A stretch of DNA of 38,174 nt from Mesotaenium endlicherianum (taxonomy: Eukaryota; Streptophyta; Zygnematophyceae; Zygnematales; Mesotaeniaceae): the NCBI GenBank assembly GCA_009602735.1, contig WELA01011557.1:78097-116270 (forward strand), read 5' to 3'. The translations under genes and the position numbers were made by a program. Positions 10,697 through 19,937 of this stretch are shown one piece after another. Numbering within the stretch: position 1 is the first letter of the stretch; each line of letters opens with the position of its first letter. The notes beneath the pieces are model-generated. The model did not search any database, was not told the DNA's origin, and saw only the letters and a list, made by a program, of their open reading frames with translations.

Positions 10697-13624
10697 TCAG
10701 CCTCTAGCTGATGGGCTGTGTACTCTGCCTAAGGCTAGCTCAGTGCAGTCTCTGCAGAACCAGGCTCTAGCTGGCACGCGGGCCAGCAGCGGGTCGAGGC
10801 AGCCGATGTGGAAGCCGAGGTTGCAGCTGTCGCAGAGCAGCATCTTAGCCTCCTGGCCAGTGCTGTGGCATATCTGGCACGTCCAGTCCTTGGGCGGGCG
10901 CGCGTCGCGGGGACGGACCTGTAAGTCAAGGTTAGGAAGGTGACACGGCCCATAGTTCTTTGTGTGGTCCTTGTGAAGACGGCCATCTACGCCTTCCAGC
11001 TCCAGGACTCCTGACGCCAAGGCACGCTTGACGCGCAGGATGACCAGCGAGCTGCTGGTGTCGAGGGTGTTCTTCGTCTGGCGTCGCAGGTACACGAAGT
11101 CACCTGCGGAAAACTGCAACACCCGCGGATGATAGGCTCCTCCACGAGTCATGGCGTACCTCAGTGTGTCGCGATGCTGTGCGATGCTGAGGTTATCCAT
11201 GGCCATGGGCCTCAGGCGCCAAAAGAGCTGAGCACGCGGCCCGATAAGAGCACTCCATGTCTCGGGACTGTCCAAGTCCAAGACGTTCTCGGCCACAGTC
11301 CTGGCTGCTGCTGGCAGGATGGGCTGTCGGCCGTAGAGAAGGAAGTAGGGAGAGTGCGAGGCCAGGGAGGCCTGTTTATTGAACTTGTACCCCATCGCCA
11401 GCCAAGGGAGGGCGTCGTCCCAGTAGGTATGGTCGTGGGCAAGGCAGTACTTCCGCAACCCTAGCTTGACGGTCTGCACCATTCGTTCGGCGAGGCCGTC
11501 CGCCTGAGGATGATCGCGAGAGGTGGTGCGGTGGTCGATCATAGAGTGCTCCAGCAGCTTCTGAAAGCTAACTCGGAACTCCTTGCCCTGGTCGGTCAGC
11601 ACCTCAGCGCAGCCGCCAAAACGGCTAAGGACCTGATTGAGGAAGGCCTGAGCGATCCCCTCACTAGCCTTGCGGGGCAAGGGCACGAGCTCGATCCACT
11701 TGGACATGTGCTCAATCATCACCAAGACGTAGAGGTTGCCCTGGCGAGACTTGGGCAGCTCTCCAGCCGAGTCAAGCGACCACCTGTAGAACAGCCCCTG
11801 AATAGGAAGGGGGTTGAGGGCACCAATGCGCGCTGTGAAGCTCGAGCGCACACGATCGCAGAGAGTGCAGCTGCTGACGACAGCGGCGACGACCTTAGTC
11901 ATGCCGTGCCACCAGTACTCGGCCTGGAGAAGACTGAGGGTGCGCTTGACACCGAAGTGCCCGAGGGACTCGTGCACTCGGCGCACCAGCTGACTGCGTA
12001 TGGCAGGTTCAGGGACCACCAGGACGGAGCCGTCCGCCATCACGCGCCGCACGCGCCCCTCCATGAAAATGAAGTCGCGGCTGCGCCTGAGGATGCGGTC
12101 GCGCTCGCGTGCGCTGGCATCGGGTGCCAACTCCTTGGCCGTGACGTACTGCAGCACTGGGGCGTCGTCCCACACGTCCTCAAGACCGCGCTGCCAGCTG
12201 TCCTGATCCTCTGCCGCTGCCAGGGCCAATCGCCGCGTGGTGATGGTCACCATGTCCAGGCTAGTGAGCCCTGCGGGTCGCACATCGCCGTCCACGGTGA
12301 AGGCCAGGAAGGCCGCCGCGTGCCAGGCCACCGGCTCATCCTCATTGTGTTGAGCCATAGTGAGATCCCTCGAGGAGGGCAGCGGGTTACGGCTGAGACC
12401 GTCAGCGTCTAGGTTGGTCGAGCCTGGGCGGTGGTGCACGTCGAAGGTGTACTCCTGCAAGATAAGCGCCCACCGTGCGTACTTGCCGGTCAAGCGCTCC
12501 GACGTCATGAGCCACTTAAGTGGCTGATGGTCGGTGACCAGGCGGAAGTGCGTGCCGTAGAGATAGTGCCTGAAGTGAACGATCGCCCAGACCGCTGCCA
12601 GGCACTCCCCCTCGTAGGAGCCGTAGTTGCCTTCCGCGCGGTTGGTGCTGCGGCTGGCGTAGGCCACCACATGCTCGAAGCCGTCATGCTCCTGCACCAG
12701 CACAGCGCCCAGCCCTGCCTGCGACCTGTCGGTGTTGAGGATGAAGGGCTTTGCGTAGTCAGGACGCCGAAGCACAGGAGCGCTCACCAGCAGCTCCTTG
12801 AGCTTATCGAATGCCGCCTGCTGCTCTGGTCCCTTACGTAGGCAACGCCCTTGCGGAGCAAGTCGTTGAGCGGCTTGGCTAGCTCGCTGAACCCTGGCAC
12901 GAAACGACGGTAATAGTTGGCGATGCCGAGGAAGGCCCGCAGCTGCGAGAGGTCTGTAGGAGGTGGGATGCCTGTGATGGCCGAGATCTTCACCAGCTGG
13001 GGTGCCAAGCCGCTGGAGGAGAGCAGGTGGCCGAGGTACTCCACCTCGCGGGTCCCAAAAGTGCACTTGCCTGGATGGCACTTGAGCCCAGCGGCCTCCA
13101 AGCGGTCCAGAACAGCAGTGATGTGCGCCACGTGCTCCTCAAACGTCGGACTGAAGACGAGCACGTCATCGATGTAGCATCGGGCGAAGGATAGCCCGGC
13201 AAGCTCCTTGTCCATCAACTAGCGCGTTCGTCAACCCAAACGACATCACCACCCACTCGTAGAGCCGCTGTGCTCCCCAGAACGCCGTCTTATGCTGGTC
13301 CTCCTCGGCGATGGGAATCTGGTTGAAGCCCTGACGCAGATCCAGCACTGAGAACCAAGTGCACGTGCCAATGTCGTCAAAGATCTCGTCAGGCGTCGGC
13401 ATGGGATATCTGTCCTGCTCGGTGACCTCGTTCAGCCTACGATAGTCACCGCACATCCTCTTCTCGGACCATTTGCCCGAGGCATCCTTCTTGGCTGGCA
13501 TGACCGTGGGTGCGGCATAGCGAGAGGAGGACTCCCGAATGAGCCGGCTGTCCTCCAGCTTGCCTGTCTGCGCGCTGATCAAGCCATCCTCGAAGTGGCT
13601 GTAGCGATAACGCTTCAAGAAAAC
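10697..13624 (-). pseudogene. Element D Pol: RT, RNase H, DDE integrase, PHD finger
   Basis: This block continues D's RT beyond the insertion of C. RT shows DYRRLNEVTEQDRYPMPTPD, VLDLRQGFNQIPIA, MSFGLTNA and the catalytic YIDDVLVF. A short deletion with frameshift near 13220 removes the residues after LTNA, and a second frameshift near 12835 separates RT from RNase H (NTDRSQAGLGAVL, VTDHQPLKW, about 12832-12394). The integrase has a zinc finger with two His and two Cys (about 11974-11858) and a triad in SLDSAGEL, LTDQGKEF and DGLAERMVQ (about 11773-11486). The C-terminus is a C4HC3 PHD finger (10745-10879: CQIC, CDSC, FHIGC, FCRDC) where chromoviruses have a chromodomain. It is a DDE element, not a tyrosine-recombinase element. 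Confidence 0.9.
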
Positions 13625-14366
13625 TGAAAGGGGCAAAGTGCCCTAGTGGAAGCGTAGTGACTCACGAGGAAAGGAACTAGTTGCAATCATACTAAAGAGT
13701 GCAGCGACATATTGCTAAGAAAGCTTAGGAAAATTACTTGACATTTTGAGTGGCAAGAAACTGCTCACAAATGATGTAGGATGAAAGACCTTGTCATTAC
13801 AAACCCGTAGAAATTTACAGAAGTGAAAATTGATAAGAAACAAAGAAGTTATGCCTATTTATAATTTTCCGCCTAAGTGCTCCTCCCTAGGAGGAAGCTA
13901 CGAATTTTCCTAAGTGTTCGTCAAATCGTCCCTTCCAGAATATTTGTGAGTGAGCCAGATCAGTCTAATCTGACGTGCCGAGCCGTATTGACGTCCACAT
14001 ACATGCATCGACATTACTAGAATATTCTATTTTAGACGCGCTAGGCTAAACCAAAACTTCTAGGTAAATCGACCTAGTCGGCACTCCGCGTCAGCCGAAC
14101 TTACGTGAAGGTTCGAGTCCATTCTAACGGGCCAGATCGCTCGACGCTGTCGATCAATCCGACGGTCGCGCTCACCGCGAATTAAGGACAGTCGTCAACC
14201 GACCTCAAAACTAATTAAACTTCGGAAATCCATAACTCTCTCTATACTGACCAAATTCGATGAACTTATATCAAAATGACCACAAAAATGCACTCTACAC
14301 GACTATACAATCAAAACTTACTTTCATGAAACTCAGAAATGCACTTTATAAACCTATGACCTTACA
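13625..14366 (-). repeat. Element C 3' LTR
   Basis: On the minus strand it begins TGTAAGG after a purine tract (GAGGAGGGGGATGA, 14367-14380) and ends CCCCTTTCA. It pairs with 19013-19755. A TATAAATA box lies at 13856-13863. Confidence 0.95.
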
Positions 14367-17300
14367 TCATCCCCCTCCTCAAGATGCGACGTCCTCGACG
14401 CATTCTGCAAATAACGTCTCAACTTACTCTTACAATGAGTCAAGTTGGCCTCTGGCTCCCAAGTGTTGTCGTCCGCATGGTAGCCTTTCCACTTGACCAA
14501 ATACTCTTGGACAAATCGTTGACCTCGCTTGACTCGCCGATCGCCGACAATCGCCTCCACTTCATACTCCAATACGTCATCGATCTCGACAGGTGGGGGC
14601 GGTGTGGGTAGTCGTCCTGGATGTCCTTCATTCGGGTCAACGTATGGCCGTAGACAACTGACATGGAACACATCATGGATACGCCAGCCTGAAGGAAGCT
14701 CTAACTTGTAGGCCACTGGATTTACCTGCTTGAGCACTACAAAGGGACCTGTAAACCGTGCCCGCAGTTTCTTCTTGCCTGTGAAAGGTAGGTTCTCTGT
14801 GGACAAGAGTACTATGTCGCCCACATGGAATGTCACTTCCCTCCTATGCTTGTTAGCATGCTTGACCTGCTCTTCCTGTGCCTTCCGAATACACGTCTTC
14901 GCCATGTCCCAAGTCTTGGCCATCTGCTCCATAAAAGCTTGTGTAGTAGGAACCTGAGTCTCCTTGGCCTTCTCCAACAAGATGTTCTCTGGATGATATC
15001 CTTCTCGCTCATAAACCATAGTGAATGGTGACTGCTTGGTGGGTCCCTGCATGCTGTTGTTGTAGGCAAACTCCAATCTTGGCAACTTCTTGTCCCACTC
15101 TGAAGGGTCCTTCATAGTAAAACTCCTGAGCACCTCTTGCAGAGTTCTGTTGAGCCTCTCACTCTGCCCGTCTGTCTGAGGATGATAGGAAGTGCTCATA
15201 CTCAGCTTGGTCCCCATCAAAGTAAACAATGACCGCCAAAAGTTGCTAGTGAACCTTGGATCTCGATCTGAAACAATCACCTTCCGCAACCCATGTAGCG
15301 TGAAAATGTGATCAAAGAATAGCCGTGCCACATCCGCTGTCGTAGAAATCTCCTTCATGGGAATGAAGTGAGCCATCTTGCTGAGTCTGTCAGACACAAC
15401 CCATACTGCATCGTGCCCTTGACCACTCACTGGTAACAATGTNAATGTGGTGAAGTCCATAGCAATCTGCTCCCAAGGATACTGTGGAATAGGCAGAGGT
15501 TGCAATGTACCTCCCTTCTTTTGATTTGGTGTCTTGTTTCTCTGGCACGCATCACAACTCCTGATCCACTCCTCGATGTCCTTGTCCATATTTCTCCAGT
15601 AGTATTCCCGCTTCAGCACGCTTGCCGTCTTCTCGCTTCCAAAGTGTCCAACATATAAGCAATCATGATGCTCCGCAAGTAGTAAGTCTCGTAGCTCCTT
15701 GATGTCAGGTACCACCACTCTGTTGGAATCACCATAATACCACATGGCGTCCTTCTTCAGCATACTCGCGTTGAACTCAGCTGCTCCACCATCAGCAAAC
15801 TCTGGGTCCACCTCATAACCGCTTTGAAGCTTCTCCTTGAAGTCCATATTCTCCTTGATGACTGAGACAGCTGCAAGGTCACACCTCCTGGATAAAGCGT
15901 CTGCAGGGTTGATCTTCCCAGGTAAGTACTCAATCTTGTGGTCGAACTGTTGCAGAAACTCCATCCACCTTGCCTGTCTTGGTGTCAACGTTGGTTGCGT
16001 CATAAACTTCTCCAAGCTCTTGTGGTCGGTCTTAATAAACACCTTCCGGTCGTCCACATAACATCGCCAAATCCTCAAGGCCTGGATAATAGCCAACATC
16101 TCTCGTTCGTGTGCTCCGCAGGACTCAACTTCCTGCTCTCATATGCCACAGGTTGCAATCCTTGGCCTTGGTCCTGGAGAAGAATGGCCCCCACTGCAAA
16201 GTTTGATGCGTCTGTGGTGATGGTGAAAGGAAGCTCTGGACTGGCGATTGCCAACACAGGTGCCTGTGTCAATAACTCCTTAATCTTCTCAAATACTTGC
16301 TGCTCCTTGTCACCCCATAGCACTTCTCCTGCTTCTTCAACATGTCCGTGAGCGGTGCACACACCTTGGCAAATCCTTCAATGAAGCGTCGATCATAAGT
16401 TGCCATGCCGAGGAAACTCCTAAGTTGATGAATATCAGCAGGTACCGGCCAATCTCTGACTGCTTGCACCTTCTTCTGTTCCACCTTGACTCCTTCAGCT
16501 CCCACTATGTGTCCAAGAAACTCGACTTCCTTGAGACAGAAGTCGCACTTGCTCATCTTCCCATATAACTTTTGATCTCTCAAGACCTCCAACACCTTTC
16601 TCAGATGCTCCACATGCTCTTCCAAGGTCTTCGAGTAGATCAGGATGTCGTCCAAAAATACCACCACAAACTGGTCCAAGTAGGGTCTGAAGATACTATT
16701 CATGAGTCCCATGAATGTAGCAGGTGCATTAGTCAATCCAAAAGGCATGACTGTGAACTTGAACAAACCATAGCGAGTCCTGAAAGTAGTCTTCTGAACG
16801 TCTCCTTCCGCAATCCGTACCTGGTGATAGCCACTCCTCAAATGGATCTTCGAGAAATACTTCGCCCCGACAAGCCTGTCAATCAATTCGTCCACTCGTG
16901 GAAGTGGGTGCCTGTTCTTGATGGTGACCTTGTTGAGTGCTCGGTAGTCAACACACATCCTCATAGTCCCATCCTTCTTCTTCACAAATAAGACTGGCGC
17001 TGCAAATGGAGACTCGCTGGGTCGGATGAACCCCTTCTCCAACAACTCTGTCAGCTGCTTCTTCAACTCATCCAACTCCGCAAACGATTGTCGATAGGCG
17101 GGTCTCACTGGTGGCTTGTTCCCTGGTTCCAACTCAATCTTGTGCTCCATAGTTCTCTGTGGAGGTAATCCTGCAGGTAGCTCCTCAGGAAACACGCACT
17201 TGAACTCCTCCAACAGTGCCTTAATTTGGGCAGGCACCTCAGCAGGCTTCTTCTCTTGAGCAGTTGGGCTTTGCTTCTTCTGAGCAAGGGGATCAGACAC

Positions 17301-17938
17301 CACTACTTGCTCCTCCGGCGATGTACATTTGCCCAGGCTGTTAGGATTCACGCTTGCTCCATCTGATGACCTGGCCAGGGCCACCAAAACAAGGTACATC
17401 TCCTTCACCTGATTCGCCCTGCATAGCTTCTTAACTTGCAGGCTCGACAGAAGACAGTTACTTGTGGTCGTATCTACCTCCACCTGTTTTGCTGTCTCCA
17501 TTCGACCATCACGCTCTTGGACTTTCACTTGTCCTGTGCTCCAGTGCACTTGAGGGTTGGCCTTTCTCAGCCATGGTCGGCCCAATATCACCTCATGGTG
17601 ACCTAAGTCTGCCTGCTCTATAACTTCCTGACTCTGGTGCCCCGCTACTTCCACGTGAATAGCTTCCGTAGGTGCACCACACTTGAGTCTCTGCCCATTC
17701 GCCAAAATTGCCTCCTTAGGCTCATAATGCTTCTGCACAGGGATTCGCCACTCTTTCACCAGCTTCTTGTGCACAAAGTTTGCACTTGCGCCACTGTCGA
17801 CCATGCACTTGGCCTTGTTGCCGTTGACTACTCCTTCCACGATAATAGGCTTGTCAACATCTCGTCTTCCGCTTCTCGGCAGGCTCCTGGAGATAACCTC
17901 CTTGTGAGTTCTCGTCTTCACGCTAGTAGACACCCCAG
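14354..17938 (-). pseudogene. Element C Pol: protease, RT, RNase H, integrase, chromodomain
   Basis: The frame from 17933 gives protease ([32 protein letters not shown]) and RT ([30 protein letters not shown]). Compared with F, one base is missing near 16320 and 13 bases near 16120, so RNase H is split over three frames. From 16099 the rest is open: RNase H end, integrase zinc finger (HHDCLYVGHFG, CDACQRNK), triad in MDFTT, VSDRDPRF and DGQSERLNR, GPF module, and a chromodomain with EYLVKWKGYHADDNTWEPE. The codon with N15443 sits between two ACATT copies; collapsing them keeps the frame. The last codons overlap the polypurine tract and LTR start. A one- or two-base repair in RNase H would distinguish this from an intact copy, so decay is recent-looking in the integrase half. 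Confidence 0.92.
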
Positions 17939-17944
17939 AACGAC

Positions 17945-18975
17945 TTACTGGCGTCCTCCTTTTTCCTGCTGTTGAGATTGCTTCGCCTTCGCATGACCGT
18001 CTCTAGCCAGATGTCCAAGCTTGCCGCAATTATAGCAGGGTCCTCTCGCCTTAAGATTCTGCTGCCTGCGCTGGTACTGCACAAGTCCCAACTCCATGGG
18101 TATTGGACCTTGAACACTCGTGCTTGGCGCTTGAGATCCAAAGTGTCGATACCCTCCAAAATTGTGGCCGCCCACTGACTCTGACTATACTCCACATCGT
18201 CGACCCTTGTTGCCAATGCCATCATTTCTCCAAGAATGGTGGGGTCCTTGAGCGCCACTTCCTTGGCCACAGTTGGCTTGAGTCCTCTCTTGAACTTGTC
18301 CATCATCTCCGACTCGTGCATGGATGGACATTGAAGCACCAGCTCGTTGAAGCGCGATACATACTCTTGAACGCTTCCTCGTTGACGAAGGCGCACCAAT
18401 AGATCTCGAGCGGTAGCCTCGGGTGCAATAGGTTGAAATTGCTTCTTCAAGCCTTCAAAGAGCTGATCAACAGTAGCAGGAACTCCAGACAGCTGCTCTT
18501 CTCATTCATACCAAGCTCCAGCACTCTTCTGCAGCAAACTTATGACAAAGGCGACTTGCCTGTCGGGCGTGAGCGCAGAGTACTCCATAAATTTCTTCAC
18601 TCCAAAAATCCATTGATGAACAGGCGGCGATCCACGCTCTCCAGTATAAACTTCAAGCTTAGGCGCACGCACTCCTGATGCGGGTGGAATAACTGGTTGC
18701 ACCACTGGATTAACATGAATCGATGGCACAACAGGTGCAGGTGCCGAACTCGTCGAAGCGGCGTTCCCCATAACAACTCGCACCATTCTCTCCACCTCCG
18801 CGCGCATATTTTGTTGAAACTGGGTGTAGACTTCTCCTCCAATTGCATTTGCCATTTGCCTTTGCATCGCCTGCATCTCTTCTTGCTCTCTGGTCATGGT
18901 TGGTGCTGCCTGCTGCCCCGCGCGCTCAACATGCTCGACATGTATGCCTCCTCCAGCTGCCGGCTGCGACTCCAT
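17945..18975 (-). pseudogene. Element C Gag
   Basis: It starts at ATG 18973-18975, 22 bases after the primer-binding site. The capsid region reads PPVHQWIFGVKKFMEYSAL, VISLLQKSAGAWYE, SVQEYVSRFNELV. A TGA at 18502-18504 interrupts it where F has CAA, and a one-base deletion in a G run near 18175 (GGG against GGGG in F) shifts the frame. The zinc knuckle [14 protein letters not shown] has Gly at the fourth ligand position. Gag ends at a TAA near 17945. Pol is in the -1 frame relative to it, so this copy would need -1 slippage (possibly on the five-A run in GGAAAAAGG); F instead has gag and pol in one frame. Confidence 0.88.
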
Positions 18976-18997
18976 AATATAATATGCAAACTAGCCC

Positions 18998-19010
18998 AGC
19001 TCCGATACCA
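18998..19010 (-). promoter_or_regulatory. Element C primer-binding site (initiator tRNA-Met)
   Basis: On the minus strand TGGTATCGGAGCT lies two bases inside the 5' LTR. It resembles the common plant primer site for initiator tRNA-Met, with one mismatch expected at the seventh or eighth base. Confidence 0.88.
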
Positions 19011-19012
19011 GA

Positions 19013-19755
19013 TGAAAGGGGCAAAGTGCCCTAGTGGAAGCGTAGTGACTCACGAGGAAAGGAACTAGTTGCAATCATACTAAAGAGTGCAGCGGCATAT
19101 TGCTAAGAAAGCTTAGGAAAATTACTTGACATTTTGAGTGGCAAGAAACTGCTCACAAATAATGTAGGATGAAAGACCTTGTCATTACAAACCCGTAGAA
19201 ATTTACAGAAGTGAAAATTGATAAGAAACAAAGAAGTTATGCCTATTTATAATTTTCTGCCTAAGTGCTCCTCCCTAGGAGGAAGCTACGGATTTTCCTA
19301 AGTGTTCGTCAAATCGTCCCTTCCAGAATATTTGTGAGTGAGCCAAATCAGTCTAATCTGACGTGTCGGGCCGTATTGACGTCCACATACACGTATAGAC
19401 ATTACTAGATTATTCTATCTTAGACGCGCTAGGTTAAACCGCAACTTCTAGGTAATTCGACCTAGTCGGCACTCCGCTTCAGCCGAACTTACGTGAAGGT
19501 TCGAGTTCATTCTAACGGGCCAGATCGCTCGACGCTGTCGGTCAATCCGACGGTCGCGCTCACCGCGAATTAAGGACAGTCGTCAACCGACCTCAAAACT
19601 AATTAGACTTCAGAAATCCGTAACTCTCTCAATACTTGACCAAATTTGATGAACTTTATATCAAAATGACCACAAGAATGCACTCTATACTACTATACAT
19701 CAAGACATACTTTCATGAAACTCAAAAATGCACTTTATAAACCTATGACCTTACA
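19013..19755 (-). repeat. Element C 5' LTR
   Basis: 743 bp, TGTAAGG to CCTTTCA on the minus strand, next to the primer-binding site. Differences from the 3' LTR are mostly transitions (for example C/T and G/A changes), in line with methylation-driven decay. Confidence 0.95.
19244..19251 (-). promoter_or_regulatory. TATA box in element C 5' LTR
   Basis: TATAAATA on the minus strand. It is conserved at the equivalent place in the other three LTRs of the C/F family, with a U3-like stretch upstream, and would place transcript start roughly 30 bases downstream. Confidence 0.65.
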
Positions 19756-19937
19756 AAAATGGGCTCCTGCGACGTAAGAGTAATCCGCATGGGGTCCCCC
19801 CGATAGCGCCCGAGATCGTGCATGCCGCTGGCAAAGCTGGTGCTGCGCCTCCCGTCCAGCAGTGCCGTCAACTGTGCAGCTTGCGCTTTGGTGAGTGTCC
19901 CCCCCAGCTTCCATGTCGGTGGAGCTGGTGGCATCGC
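19756..19937 (-). pseudogene. Element D RT, N-terminal fragment cut off by element C
   Basis: After an in-frame TAG (19938-19940) the frame of the methyltransferase ORF continues as GTLTKAQAAQLTALLDGR, HDLGRYRGDP and TLTSQEPIF. This is the standard lead-in to gypsy RT. Element C then interrupts it; the matching continuation (LKRYRYSHFE) starts at the left flank of C near 13620. So methyltransferase and RT once formed one reading frame. Confidence 0.88.

Larger units (their letters stand above)
13625..19755 (-). mobile_element. Element C: chromovirus nested in element D's RT
   Basis: A complete 6131-bp LTR retrotransposon with two LTRs of about 742 bp (TG...CA), a primer-binding site complementary to initiator tRNA-Met, gag, pol with chromodomain, and a polypurine tract. 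The flanks are AAAAC (13620-13624) and AAAAT (19756-19760), a 5-base target duplication with one mismatch. Removing C joins D's RT in frame between an EPIF and an LKRYRYS segment, the usual order in gypsy RT entry regions. The LTRs differ at about 33 of 743 positions by eye. It is the same family as F, in opposite orientation. Confidence 0.95.

Noticed and set aside
11510-12412. 300-codon open frame on the plus strand
   Set aside because: It lies antisense to RNase H and integrase of element D; openness follows from GC-rich codon bias and no domain is visible.
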